Positions 22,798 to 34,390 of a DNA stretch of 64,000 nt are shown piece after piece (within the stretch, counting starts at the first letter, position 1; the number at the start of each line of letters is the position of its first letter). Both the position numbers and the translations under genes were made by a program. The notes below the pieces were generated by a model that was not told where the DNA came from, searched no databases, and was given only the letters and a program-made list of their open reading frames with translations. The stretch is from Cladocopium goreaui (Eukaryota; Sar; Dinophyceae; Suessiales; Symbiodiniaceae), in assembly GCA_947184155.2 (NCBI GenBank), contig CAMXCT020000123.1:139001-203000 (forward strand), written 5' to 3'.

Positions 22798-22798
22798 A

Positions 22799-22996
22799 TG
22801 CGAATCTTTCACCCTGAAAGCTGCCTTACCTGACCACTGCTGAACCCTGTCTGCAGCCTGCTTTTCCACTTTGGCTCCTCTGCCCTCCCGCCACTGTAAA
22901 GATGGTTGGACGGCGCGGCGAGTTGGATGGAACGTGGAAACCCCTGCTGATGCCATGAATGTCGGACAATGCAAGAGGAAACTAGGGAGTTTCACA
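22799..22996 (-). repeat. 5' LTR of the copia element
   Basis: It should carry the element's promoter and polyadenylation signals. I see no clear TATA box. It is followed outward by (AT)n and matches the 3' LTR throughout. Confidence 0.95.
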
Positions 22997-23343
22997 ATAT
23001 ATATATATATATATGTATATATATATGGATTTTTTATGGATGTTTTAGCTAATCAATATAGCTAAATTTTCAGCTAAATGGATATATGGAATATTTGGAA
23101 TTGCTTATGTACACCAATTCGTTTTTGTCAGCTAAATTGGTGTGCTCCACATATTGAACTAGTGGGGTGTGCACACCAACTTGTTCACAGCACCACCTTG
23201 AATGGATCTAGACTCTTTTCATACATCTTATATATACATACAGAACATAGCATTAAATAATATGTTTGATTAATATGATATATATATATATGTATATATA
23301 CATATGATCATTGAAAACATATAAGTAATATATAGTCATATGA
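22997..23343. other. AT-rich flank without a gene
   Basis: (AT)n tracts and a repeated ACACCAACTTGTTCACA-like phrase; no open frame of interest. Confidence 0.5.
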
Positions 23344-23450
23344 TACCCGTCATGGTAAATAAACATAGACCAACCGGAAATCACCAATTTTTCATGGAAA
23401 CACTCATCTTCCAACCCCGATGACTGCCAGGGTCTATGTTAATTTACCAG
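23344..23450. repeat. introner-like element, family 1, ending exactly at an exon
   Basis: The left end is degenerate (TACCCGTCATGGTAAATAAAC). The right end is TTAATTTACCAG at 23439-23450, and the open GC-rich frame begins at the next base, so the repeat supplies the acceptor. Confidence 0.7.
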
Positions 23451-23560
23451 AGGGCCGCCGCCGGAGGTCACCAACAAACCGCCCCGCAGCCCCACTGGAG
23501 ATGCCATGGATCCAGCGCCCATCGAGGCGGATGAGCTGGATGCTGGGGCAGCGGGATGCT
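23451..23560 (+). CDS. candidate exon, Pro-rich then acidic
   Basis: One frame is open throughout, reading GPPPEVTNKPPRSPTGDAMD and then an acidic stretch (IEADELDAGAAG). It begins directly after the CAG of the repeat. The 3' border is unclear: ATCGAG|GCGGAT at 23526 would be another GC donor of the same form as at 9132 and 12827. It looks like a disordered linker. Confidence 0.55.
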
Positions 23561-23602
23561 GTTTGGAACATGGAAAAACCACCATGGGGGATGGTTTACT
23601 AT

Positions 23603-23845
23603 GGTTTAACCATGAAAAATGATGATTTAACCATGAAAAATGATGGTTTATTTAACCATGAAAAATGATGGTTTATTTAACCATGAAAAATGATGGTTTA
23701 TTTAACCATGAAAAATGATGGTTTAACCATGAAAAATGATGGTTTAACCATGAAAAATGATGGTTTAACCATGAAAAATATGGTTTAACCATGAAAAATG
23801 ATGGTCTAACATGATGTTTAACCATGAAAAATGATGGTTTACTAT
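23603..23845. repeat. tandem repeat of about 21-25 bp
   Basis: About ten copies of CCATGAAAAATGATGGTTTA, partly self-complementary (AACCAT and ATGGTT), with small indels between copies. Confidence 0.9.
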
Positions 23846-23977
23846 GGTTTTGATGGGATGATGTAATGTGATGTATTGGGATATATGTACATTACTCATA
23901 TTTTATTGTCACTATAATGATTCTGAGTGTGATAGTAATCTTTTTTGTAATCATCAATCAACCATTATCACAATCAT

Positions 23978-24081
23978 CTGGTTGGTGGTTTGGAACATGA
24001 ATTTTCCTTTTCCATATATTGGGACTTTCATCATCCCAACTGACTTTCATATTTTTCAGAGGGGTTGAAACCACCAACCAG
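23978..24081. repeat. inverted-repeat element, family 2
   Basis: A 104-bp copy with ends CTGGTTGGTGGTTTGGAAC and GAAACCACCAACCAG and the interior CATCCCAACTGACTTTCA. The 65 bases on its left also match the left flank of the copy at 2711, so a longer segment was duplicated. Confidence 0.85.
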
Positions 24082-24851
24082 TCAGCTATATGGGTAGCAT
24101 TTCATATGACTCAAGTCACATTTTCTACTAGACTGGTTCAAAAAGAAAGCCCTGATTTTAGGCTACCATTTGGGTCCCGGTTGGCTGACTCATAGCTATA
24201 TAACTAGATTCAGCCGGCTGGCTGAATCACGATATCAACACAACTGGAGGCCGATCTGGTTCCAAGATCTGCCAACTTTACGAATTCACCATTTCTCCAC
24301 CATCTCGGTGGAAATTTCACCAACAACTAGCTGGCAAAACAAATTTGGAGACATAGCCAAGACGAGCAGTACATCATTTTTTGCGTGTCCAAAGATTGAA
24401 TTTCCTAGTTCCAAAAACCGAGTAGGAATCAATTTTCTCGCCTCGTAAAATCCAACCTGGTATACGGACCTCAGGAAAGGTACGCTCCAACACTGACTGG
24501 AAAAATATCCACAGAAAAGTCAGCTATCATTGGTTTGTTTATCATGGATTACCATGAAAAATTAGAAATTCTAGCCATTCCTGCAGGTTTATGAACCCGA
24601 AATCGCTGGTGGGTGAGAACCACTGTTGTTTGGCCCGTGGAATCTCTTCAAACTTCGCGAACTCTCTCGAGTTTCAAGCCAAATCCAACCAGAAATTCCC
24701 TTCCAACTCTTCAATTACCCATCAATTCCCATATAAGTGATGATATTTTTTCTGGAAATGGTTTTTTTCTATAATTTCCTTATATGGATGGTATCCATCT
24801 TCATCCAATTTTCATCAATTATCCATCGCCCCAATCCCATCGCCGGGTCAG

Positions 24852-24904
24852 GATCCAACTCCGATGATGCAAGCGTCAGGTCGGCGCGAAAAGCGACCCA
24901 AAAT
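24852..24904 (+). CDS. candidate exon, Ser/Arg-rich
   Basis: After CGCCGGGTCAG a frame reads SNSDDASVRSARKATQ. It is GC-rich and protein-like but short; the 3' border is not clear and no family is recognised. Confidence 0.4.
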
Positions 24905-26283
24905 TATCACCCCTCTGGATGATTTTTCTGAGAAAACAACAATGTTGATACTACATAATACATATAATACATACATAAATTTATATACATATATATATAT
25001 ACAATGTATATGTGTGTATAATTTATGTATATAGAGAGAGAGAGAGAAAGATATTTAATAATTGGAATATACATGTGTATCTATATATATACAAAGAGAT
25101 ACAACATAATGAGATATATTTCACCAACAAACAAATTTGTAGCTTCCCCAAAAATGCTGGGGTCGCTTTAGGATCTGAAACCACATGTTGAAAAGAACTA
25201 GTTTTGTGGGGTCATTCCCCAGTTACCCCCAACAGAAGGGCCGGAGAACGATGTTTCAAGCAATAAAAGGATCAAATGGTAGGAACAGGACTCATATATG
25301 CCATGGTCAAAAGTGGCTTAATGTCGACATGATAAGGAATCCCATGGGACGAATGTAGCCCATAGAACCATCTTCTTCAAGCCGTCCCATAGTCTCCCTG
25401 GTGTCCATTGGAACTGGTGCCCCAGAAAAAAGAGAACCAGTTTGCTCAGGGAACCACATAAATCTGGGTAAATTCATAAGGGAAATCATCCCCAGCCATG
25501 GCCGAACTATTCCAGGTTTGTGAAATATGATCATTTACCCACATAAATCAGAATTTGTGTTGGTTCAAACCCTGTGTTAGATCGCCTATTTTGCTTCTTA
25601 AACCCTCTGTAGCCAAGTTATGAATCAACTTATTGGTTAAATCCCTATTGTTTGTTATCCATGCCTTACCCTAGTTAAGTAAACCAACCATCCAACCTAT
25701 CTATCTTCAATCACATCTATATCGCATTTCGTTGGTGAAATCCTAATTTGATTGTTTTTGGTTGAAAAAAAACCTGGAAATCTCAGAGATTCGTCACGAA
25801 AGCAAGGTCCTTCTGCTGAAGTCCTTGCTTTAACAAGGTATTGGGGGGGCTGGAATCTCCAATCCCATGAAACTTCATAGTTATACCGTGATACCCCCCC
25901 GGCTGGCTGGTTTCATTGTGGTTTCATGCCAAGCTCCCTACCAAGGTAGCTTTCGTCCCTTACCCCTGGGCCTCAAGTTGCGTGAAATCTTGATATTTCT
26001 TCCTCGGCTCTAAGTCAAAACTCCACCCAAACGGTACCCTAAGTCATAGCTGGTATAGCTGGATATTTTCTCCCAAGTATGATACTATCAATGGCCATTT
26101 CAGGTTCCTAAATTGGACGTACCATATATTTTTGGTCTATTTTTCAGGCCTAAATTTCAGGGAATATCCCTACAAAACATGGCCTTTTCATGATTTTTCC
26201 ATCTATTTTTCCATATATTGGGAATTTCATCATCCCAACTGACGAAGTCATATTTTTCAGGGGGGTAGGTATACCACCAACCA
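24905..26283. other. AT-rich non-coding stretch
   Basis: Contains (AT)n and GAGAGA runs near 24970-25090. The right half of a family-2 inverted-repeat element lies at about 26205-26284 (CATCCCAACTGACGAAG to ACCACCAACCAG). No gene supported. Confidence 0.5.
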
Positions 26284-26516
26284 GATTATTATTAACCATC
26301 ATTAACCATATAATAACCATATAATCACCATTATTAACCACATAATAACCATTATTAACCATATAATAACCATTATTAACCATATAATAACCATTATTAA
26401 CTATATAATAACCATTATTGACCATATAATAACCATTATTAACCATATAATAACCATTATTAACCATATAATAACCATTATTAACCATATAATAACCATT
26501 ATTAACCATATATTAA
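26284..26516. repeat. tandem repeat of 21 bp
   Basis: About eleven copies of ACCATATAATAACCATTATT. The minus-strand frame (MVNNGYY repeats) is a by-product. Confidence 0.95.
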
Positions 26517-26563
26517 TAGCATATTTCCAACCAATGGTAGGTTGAAACCACCAACCAGACTAG

Positions 26564-26673
26564 GGCTTCCACCGTGCAGGCGGTTCCGGCGATGTGGCCG
26601 CCGGCCCCGCTGGCCCTGCTGAGTCCATACTGCCGGGGTCCACCGAGGCAAGGCCTGCTCCGCGCTCCACTGA
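26564..26673 (+). CDS. candidate exon, Gly/Ala/Pro-rich
   Basis: It lies just after a family-2 terminus (ACCACCAACCAG ends at 26558), with ACTAG as acceptor. The frame reads GFHRAGGSGDVAAGPAG and continues open to ACTGA|GTGATG. It is very GC-rich. The minus strand is also open, so strand is not certain. Confidence 0.5.
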
Positions 26674-27768
26674 GTGATGAATAGATGATATCAACAATTA
26701 TGACTGGTATACAATATATCATAAATGTCCAATGATTATGATCATTATTTCTATCTATATTTCATCAATCTATGAAAACTATCCCATATATGATAATTGT
26801 TGATTAATGATGCTTATCAACAATTATAGATGATTAGAGGGGATATATGATTGAAAGTTATTCGTGATGAGTTGACAATGATAGGTGTATGAAGTATCAA
26901 TGTTGAAACGCTTTTGAGATATGAATTATATTGATATTGATATACATTGATAAATAATGTATCACTATTCAAGTGATTTTCAGATATCCTGGAGGATTTG
27001 TGCTTGAAATTATTCCACTACAGTTACTTTTTATATTATTGAAACTATTTATATCTCCAGGATTGTTGATTGATGAGAGAACTAATCATCCTGGAGTAGT
27101 TGATGGTGAGATTTCAACTGTCAAAACATCCTCACTGAAATGGGAAGATGATTAAAAAAAGACAAAAGTCTATCTACTTCAGGATGACTGTGTGTATATG
27201 CATGTGTATATATATATATATATACGGGTTGTACCGTCCATCGCCGAGGTTACCAGAATAAATTATGGAAAATCCATTTGGCCACCTGGCCAACTATGGA
27301 TAAAATGGGGATATCTTATTTGGGATAATCTAAAATTAGATGGTACCCAATCCTAGTATTTTCCATGATATGCATAGTATGAATAGTGACATGATATCTT
27401 GTATGGTGTGTTTATGAAAATACAATGGAATACCATAATAATGAAGATGACAATGATAATGTTACATATGACCAATGCGGAGCGGTTTGTAAAATTAGAT
27501 TGTTTACTATAGATAAACTGTGATGTTTTAAGATGAATGGTTGTATGTGTATGTATATATATATACATTCGTTTACATTTATACGAATAAATATTCCATG
27601 ATAGCGCATTATATTCCATCATATCCTATTACCCACATACATATATATATATATATACATATATACATACATACATACATACGTACATACATACATACAT
27701 ATGTATCTATGTGTGCCATAGATAATGACATACCACAATTCTCGCTGTCGTCTCCGACAACTGACCAG
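26674..27768. other. AT-rich non-coding stretch
   Basis: Contains TATA- and ACATACAT-type microsatellites (27540-27560, 27640-27705). No gene supported. Confidence 0.5.
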
Positions 27769-27809
27769 GTGAAGACACCTCTGGAGGCCGTTTTGCAGCA
27801 AGTGACAAG
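27769..27809 (+). CDS. candidate short exon
   Basis: After CAACTGACCAG a frame reads VKTPLEAVLQQVTS, a helix-like peptide. The 3' border could be CAA|GTGACA or ACAAG. Family unknown. Confidence 0.4.
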
Positions 27810-29256
27810 TGGACAAGGGATATCATGGAGATATCATGGGGATAATGGTATTATAAGGGGAATACCAAACTAACAGGGGAACTAACATAGATGCGGAAAA
27901 CCTATGGTTTGCTACAAATGGTTGATATTCCACATCTATGTTAGTTTACCCTAGGCTAATTCCATGGAATATTTAGGGAAAAAAGTGAAACATGAGGATT
28001 GATCTGGAGATGTCCGGAAAATAGTTGGATATGACTGGAAATAGTGGTGGTATCATGGGGATAAAATGGGGAAAATAGCAATAACCATCACTTCTGCAAG
28101 GTGGTGCCAAATAGTTAGTTTACATCTAAAATTTCACTAGGTTTCTGGTAGATATATTGAACTATTTAATTGGGTTCAATACAACTGGGCAGCACCTTGT
28201 AGAGGGATGTGACTGGATTGGTTTTGATCATCAAAAAATATGGCGGTTTCTTGAGGAACTTACTTGTTCGGGAGTCTAAGAGCCATTGCAACAAGGTAAA
28301 AACTGACTGGCTGAGGTGGAAACCCTGGACACGCAGTAAAACACTACCCATTTGACCATTTTTGTGGATATAAACCCTCTAAATATTGTTGGTGCATTAT
28401 TGTTTTACTAACATTACATGATATATCTCGAAATGTCTTTAAGTACTCCATGATTGTTGGTGGTGTCTCATATTTCGCAATTTCCTTCTTAAAATTGTCC
28501 TACAGAATATAGGGGGTTTTATTGGCCATGTATTGTCGCAATATATCCCTGAAGCACAATTCCATGTTCTTTGTAAGAGAGCAGCGGACAAACCCCTTTG
28601 TGGTTTGATATCTATACGGCATCCCATACTATGAGGTCTGATGGTGGCTAGTATAGAAGACGGAGTTTGGCAACTGCTAAATTTAATAAATCGCGAAGTC
28701 AAGCTAACACACAAGCCACTAATCAAGGTTCATGATTAGATGATCGCCACGCTCTCACATAATTTCATATTTTCATACGACGATCAGTTTTTGCAGAAGC
28801 GGTTTGATTTAATCTGCGAAACAACTCAAATTCTGCAGAATCGGTCTTCATCCCTGGCGGTAACAGTTCTTTGGTAGAGGACCTATCATACAGGGATCCC
28901 ATTTCTTGTTGTGTAAAGCATAAAACCACTTCTGTGAGGAGAAACACCTAGTAAGAGACCTCACAAAAACCTCTATATTGCTGAGTTGAACCACCATTTT
29001 TCCAAAGTGCATACGTCCAGTTACACAAGCCATACTCGCATATGTTGAAGATACTTAAATCAAATCTTCCCCATGTCAGGCCGATTAATCCATTGAACTT
29101 GCTGTAATGCTCTTCCACCATGAATAGATGGTGCCCCAAAAAAAACCATGTGAATATGCAATGAATATCTATGGATCATGGATTTTTTCCCACATCTATG
29201 ATTCCTGGCATGATTTCCCACCATTTTCTCACCATTTTCCCATGATCTCACCATAG
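27810..29256. other. non-coding stretch of mixed composition
   Basis: A decayed family-1 hairpin is at about 27877-27955 (CTAACATAGATG against CATCTATGTTAG). The part from 28160 to 28960 is less AT-rich and has several short open frames on both strands, none recognisable. Confidence 0.4.
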
Positions 29257-29338
29257 ATTCCACCACGACACGGACTCGCCAGGCACCGGACCCGGCCGTG
29301 TCGTCATAAAACTCAGGAGAGCCCGCAAGAAATGTTGG
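29257..29338 (+). CDS. candidate exon, basic peptide
   Basis: After CTCACCATAG one frame reads FHHDTDSPGTGPGRVVIKLR and continues with a basic stretch (RARKKCW) to TGG|GTCGAA. At 82 bases it is the same length as the exons at 2056 and 10383. GC-rich and protein-like; family unknown. Confidence 0.5.
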
Positions 29339-30169
29339 GTCGAAACAGTGATTTTCGATGGATCGATTAATATGTGTTTAGAATCTTATAGAATCTTTAG
29401 ATTTACACATATATGTAACTGTATCATATACATATATATATATATACGTAATTATGGCTAATTATTCCTTATATATATATAGAGAGAGATGCACATAGAT
29501 TAGGTTAGATTGGGTTAGATTTGGTTAGATTGGATTGAGATGAGATTAAATATGAATCATTACACCCAGATGTCTATAGAATCATTACACCTCTGATATA
29601 TATATATATATATCATACAATCTAGATCATAATAGATAGTATCTCATATATTTCTATCAGAGGTTTTCATATATATATATATGTTATTATTATCACTATT
29701 ATTATCAGAATTATCATTATTATCATGATTATCAATATTATTAGTTTCCCATTATATTATCTATATATATATATATAAAAAGCGGGGCCCCCAAGATAGC
29801 GTTCAGTTGGTTCTACAATAACTAGGGTTTATGGTAGTTATAACTATAGTTAGATTGGGTTATAGACCAACTTATAACTAGGGGGCCCCACATTGTATGT
29901 TATTATATATATATATTACCATTATTTCAATATTACCATATCATCATTATTACTATTATATATGTTATTATTTATTGCCATCATTATTACCATTATTATC
30001 ATGATTATCAATATTATTAGTTTCCCATTATCTATATATCTATCTATATATATATATATATACATATATATATACCCTCTGGTAAATAAACATAGCCATG
30101 GAAAATCACCATTTTTAATAGGTAAACCATCTATAAATGGGCCATTTTCCTGCCGCTCCTGGCTCCAAG
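29339..30169. other. AT-rich stretch with microsatellites and a truncated family-1 copy
   Basis: GGTTAGATT repeats near 29500, (AT)n tracts, two copies of a segment with TTATCATGATTATCAATATT (29720-29750 and 29996-30020), and at 30073-30135 the left half of an introner-like element whose right half is replaced by GC-rich sequence. Confidence 0.5.
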
Positions 30170-30253
30170 GTCCAGCGCCTTTGCGGAGCCCACGGTGGAC
30201 GTGGCCAGCAGTGCGGAGCCGCCGCTGACGTGGGGAACTCACAACGGACAGGA
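30170..30253 (+). CDS. candidate exon, acidic/Ser-rich
   Basis: After GGCTCCAAG a frame reads SSAFAEPTVDVASSAEPPLT and continues WGTHNGQEG. Very GC-rich against the AT-rich flanks. The open frame also extends leftwards, so the 5' border is approximate. Confidence 0.5.
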
Positions 30254-30290
30254 GGGGAAACCTTTAATTAATTCAATGGGAATAGCCCAT

Positions 30291-30446
30291 TACCCTCTGG
30301 TAAATTAACATAGACCCCTGGACTATTGGTGGTAAATCATGGTACCCTCTGGTAATTTAACGTAGCTATTGAAAATGACCATTTATAGTGGATTTTCCCA
30401 TTAAAAATGGTGATTTTCCATAGTTATGTTAGTTTACCAGAGGGTA
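30291..30446. repeat. fragment plus intact family-1 introner-like element
   Basis: A left-end fragment (TACCCTCTGGTAAATTAAC) at 30291 is followed by an intact 104-bp copy at 30343-30446 with ends TACCCTCTGGTAATTTAAC and GTTTACCAGAGGGTA. A 26-base piece at 30319-30344 recurs exactly at 62706-62731. Confidence 0.8.
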
Positions 30447-31874
30447 ATTCAATGGGAATAGCCCTTTAACCATTATTAACCATCTTATAAACCCATAAAA
30501 AATATATAAACCCATGATCATCAATGGGAAAATTCATGAAAAAACCCATAATATTCCCATTGTTGTTGGTTTATAGCCTATTAACCACGATTAACCATCA
30601 CTATTAACCACTATTAACCACTATTAACCATCATCATTGATCATCAGTTAAGTAACCAATCAATGAGAGATCTCCAGGATAAAATGGAGGTACGTAAATG
30701 TACCATTTTTTTGGCCATATTTTGTGGGGATATTCCCTTACATAGGCCTGAAAAATTGGCCTTACATAGGCCTTATATATGGTAGGTACCTCCAATTTAG
30801 GTTCCTGAAATGGCCATTGATTAATTGACTGGAAATAATACATTAAATAATTTTACCTATCATTTATATTTAATATTATATATAATAGTATGTATAATGT
30901 AATATAATGTAATATTATGTATTTTTGTATTATACTTATTTAAATGGGGATAGATAGAAGTGATATAAAAATATCTTGTCTATATATATATATATACATG
31001 TATTTCAAAAATAAATGGAGATAATAGATTATATATTATTAGATAATCTTTTAATATAATTAGAATGTAATATTATGTATGTATTTCTGTATGTCTATAT
31101 GTGTGATATTTTTATTTAGCTCATTATAAATATATATATATGTGTGATATATTTTATATTATATAATATATACACATCATATACATGTGTTCTGGATAAA
31201 ATGATATAGAGGGTTGGCGGAAAAATCTGAGAAACCGCATGAGCCATTAAAGTGCCACTGTTGATTGGTTGTGAAATAGTCGTTTATCCCTACCTGTTGA
31301 TTCTTGATAGTTGTAACAACTGGTGAAACCAGCTCGTGAAACCCGATTGGTGAAGCAACAGAAATAGAGGTTTCACCAATTTTCTAGGGTGATTTTACCA
31401 TCCAAGTACGGGGCCCCTGATCTAGTTATATTCGGAGGCATATGGTACTTAATACTAGGGGACTAGGGGGCAGAATCAGCGTTTGATTAAGCAGAAAACA
31501 AGTCCGGCCGCAGCTGAATTTGCAAATGGAAGGGGTTTGGTCAAGCAGTGCAACAGGACATGACGTGCTTAGAGTTGCAATGCATGTACCATGACATGAT
31601 AACTTATGGACTTCAGCCAACGGCTCCCAAGTTCGACATATTACATCCCCGACAAATGGACCCCGGAGCTACTTCAAACTGGATGAATAATCCCACTCAA
31701 CTCTTACCCGCAAAGCCCTTGTTTTTGGATGGCAAATTTTGGGTAAACCTTGGTTTGGTAGGTCCATGGGTTTGTTTGGTTTGCCACTTTTATGGAGCAA
31801 TGAATTGAAGGATCTCATACCCTGCAACTTGCCTTAGTGGTCAGAGACACATCCAAGATGGACAGCTGACCGCC
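30447..31874. other. AT-rich non-coding stretch
   Basis: AACCACTATTAACC repeats near 30590-30630, then long (AT)-rich sequence to 31180. No gene supported. Confidence 0.5.
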
Positions 31875-32300
31875 ATGGACCGTGCCAATCCCCGCAGCCC
31901 TGCAGTCATCCGCTTTCGCCCCCCGGTGCGCAGCTACCCTGAGCAGCCCAGCTACCCTGAGCAGCCCAGCTACCCTGAGCAACTTCCATTGCCCGGTGCT
32001 CCCAGCTCTTTCAATTGGTCCCCCAGTTCCCAACTTTCACCAACGACACTTTCCCCAACTTCACCAGCAGCTGCTTCCAGCCCGGGGAAACCATCCAGGT
32101 TGCTTGGGTCCCCCGTGTCTTCGGGATGGCAACCCACCCTGGCTCCGGTGGGGTTCCGGCCACGGCCGACCCCGGGCTGCCTCTGGCAGCGCCCCGTGCC
32201 GACGGCGCCGCAGCACGAGGATCCTCCGGCGGCGCCCCCAGAGAGCGACGGTAGCGAAAGCGGGGCGGATGCGCCGGAGGAGGCATCAGTGACTTGGTGA
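31875..32300 (+). CDS. candidate exon(s) of a Pro/Ser-rich protein
   Basis: This is a 141-codon open frame ending in TGA at 32298-32300. It holds three tandem SYPEQP hexapeptides (18-bp unit, about 31931-31983), a Ser/Pro-rich middle and an acidic end (PPESDGSESGADAPEEA). The true exon probably starts after CCCCGCAG near 31907. Its acidic end resembles that of the exon at 33129 (DSDSSNDAPEAPPEE), suggesting repeats within one disordered protein. Other plus frames are partly open because the sequence is GC-rich, so the frame is likely but not certain. Confidence 0.5.
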   Translation: MDRANPRSPAVIRFRPPVRSYPEQPSYPEQPSYPEQLPLPGAPSSFNWSPSSQLSPTTLSPTSPAAASSPGKPSRLLGSPVSSGWQPTLAPVGFRPRPTPGCLWQRPVPTAPQHEDPPAAPPESDGSESGADAPEEASVTW

Positions 32301-33128
32301 AACCACCCGGTGGGGACGTGGGATACCAGTAACTTGGGTTTGTTATGCGGTAGAACTATAGTTAGCTAGGATTCAGAACTAGGGTTTATACATATAACTG
32401 TGAGGTTTAGGTTTCTGACTCCAATCAGCGTTGGGTTGATTAGGGGGATATAATTATGGTAACTATATAGTTTAACGGGGTGAAACTAAACCAACTCATA
32501 ACCGGCCGGGGGGTGGCACCACCCTGTACATCCCACAGCTTCCTGGAAAATTGATGAAAATGGCAGTTTCACCCAGAAAATGTGGTTTCAAATAAGAAGA
32601 GAAACTGAAGGGGTTGGCCCGCAAGAATCGGGATGCATCATAATGAGGAACCCTCCGGGATCTCAGGGGGTTGTTATCAATAGGAGTAGCAACTGAAAAG
32701 AAAAGAACGATGGTTGAGTGGGTCAGAGACGTTGAGCTGGCCAAGAATTCCGTTTACAAACAGCAAGGATGTCTCCCCAACAGATTGCGGTTTAACCCCA
32801 AGAATGGTCCAGTGATGTGATGGTGATATGCTCAGCCATGGTAACTGGAATAGTTTTCCCAACTTCGGTAGTTTTCATCTATAGAAAGGTGTTGGAAAGC
32901 TATACGCAGTATAGACAATGGGAATGCCAAATTGGCCATCAAGTTGTACGCTTCTTCGACCAGCAGCTATGAGCCAGACACGCTATATTTAGCCAAGTTG
33001 GGAAAATTCATCATCACAGAATCACAGAATGCATACGTGGTTCATAGACTCTACTGTTTCACTTATCCCTTCACAATTCATTCCATGGACGTCCCCAAAA
33101 TCTCGAAACCTCTCACGGCTTAGCTCAG
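32301..33128. other. intron-like stretch
   Basis: No supported exon; ends in a pyrimidine-rich run and GGCTTAGCTCAG, the acceptor of the next exon. Confidence 0.5.
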
Positions 33129-33485
33129 GTGAAGCCTCCACCACGAAGAGCTCCCGGCAAGGCCGTCCCGCTGCGCCCGGCACCTGCTGCGATCGAGCCG
33201 GAAGCGCTGCCCGAGTCGACGCGGTCGACGCCACAGAAAGTGCCGCAGCCAGCGCCGAAAGTGCGAAGCACTGCAGCTGCACCTGGAACAATTTCAGCGG
33301 CGCTGGATCCGCCCAGCTCTGACTCGGATTCGTCGAATGACGCGCCAGAAGCCCCGCCGGAGGAGCCCAAGAAGCCCAAGGTGAGTTTGCGGAAACCGTT
33401 GACGAAGAAGCCCTCCAAGGTGGAAAGCAAAACGGTGGAGGCATCCAACAAAGAAAAGAAGGTCACCATTGCGGCTGAGGAAACC
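33129..33485 (+). CDS. candidate exon of a Pro/Ser/acidic then Lys-rich protein
   Basis: After TTAGCTCAG the frame is open and protein-like: KPPPRRAPGKAVPLRPAPAA, later PPSSDSDSSNDAPEAPPEE, then a Lys-rich part (KKPSKVESKTVEASNKEKK). A consensus donor (CCCAAG|GTGAGT) at 33380 would end the exon after 84 codons, but the frame beyond it is also protein-like, so the exon may run to about 33485. The protein appears disordered with charge blocks; no function can be assigned. Confidence 0.55.
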
Positions 33486-33719
33486 AAAACAACGATACTT
33501 GGACTGAATTGCAATGGCAGAAATCCCGATCCCGTTCCACGCATGTGTTATGCATGGATTTTGGAAAAGAAGACCGTCAAGGAATCAGCAGGAAATACCT
33601 TATGTGTGGTGTGCTTTTTGTTCCCCACATCTTTGTGTGGGGTTCTTGTTTTTGGTTGCCCGCCTGCCTCTCCTCCTGCCTCCTCCTCCTGCCTCCTCCT
33701 CCCGCCTCCTCCTCCCCAT

Positions 33720-34105
33720 CTCCAACACACAACTTACTCACACACAACTCTCTAACACAACTTGTTCACACACAACTTACCCACACACAACTTACTCACA
33801 CACACAACGTACTCACACACAACTTACTCACACACAACTTATTCACACACAACTTATTCACACACAGCTTATTCACACACAACTTAAACTTACTCACACA
33901 ACTTAAACTTACTCACAACTTGCTCACACACAACTTGTTCACGCACAACTTGCTCACACACTCACACACAACTTGCTCACACACAACTTGTTCACACACA
34001 CAACTTACTCACACACACACACAATTTACACACACACACAAACAAAAAAAAACTCCCTCACACACAATTTGTTCACACACACACACAACTCTCTCACACA
34101 CAGCT
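33720..34105. repeat. CACACAACTT-type tandem repeat
   Basis: Repeats of about 14-15 bp with ACTCACACACAACTTGTTC, passing into (CA)n. The frames across it (THNLLTHNLF repeats) are by-products. Confidence 0.95.
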
Positions 34106-34106
34106 T

Positions 34107-34390
34107 GGCGTGGCAGGCGTGGCACTTGGTGACATCGACCTTCACTTTGTGTGGCACTTGGTGACATCCACCTTCACTTTACGTGGCAGGCATGGCGCTT
34201 GGTGACATCCACCGTCACTTTGCATGGCAGGCGTGGCACGTATGGCACTGGGTTGGCTCTGGTGGCGCGCTTGGGTTGGCGCCGTTGTCGCCGCGGCTGT
34301 TTGTGTGGCAGGCGTGGCACTTGGCGACATGGACCTCCACTTTGCATGGCAGGCGTGGCACTTGGCGACATCAAAGTGCATTTTGCGTTT
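34107..34390. repeat. GC-rich 41-bp minisatellite, first locus
   Basis: Units begin TGGCAGGCGTGGCACTTGG and contain GACATC and CACTTTG. One longer unit of about 81 bp contains CACTGGGTTGGCTCTGGTGG. The same units recur at 36885-37430. Confidence 0.95.

Larger units (their letters stand above)
14575..22996 (-). mobile_element. complete Ty1/copia-type LTR retrotransposon
   Basis: An 8.4 kb element bounded by two 198-bp direct repeats. On the minus strand the order is LTR, primer-binding site, gag with zinc knuckle and aspartic protease, a small extra ORF, a methyltransferase-like region plus integrase, reverse transcriptase-RNase H, purine tract, LTR. Integrase before RT is the copia order. 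It sits in (AT)n; ATAT flanks both ends, so a 4- or 6-bp target duplication is possible but cannot be proved in such sequence. The LTRs appear identical, which suggests a young insertion, yet the coding part occupies several frames. Confidence 0.95.

Noticed and set aside
33509-34132. 207-codon Thr/His/Leu-rich frame
   Set aside because: It crosses the CACACAACTT repeat and is low complexity.
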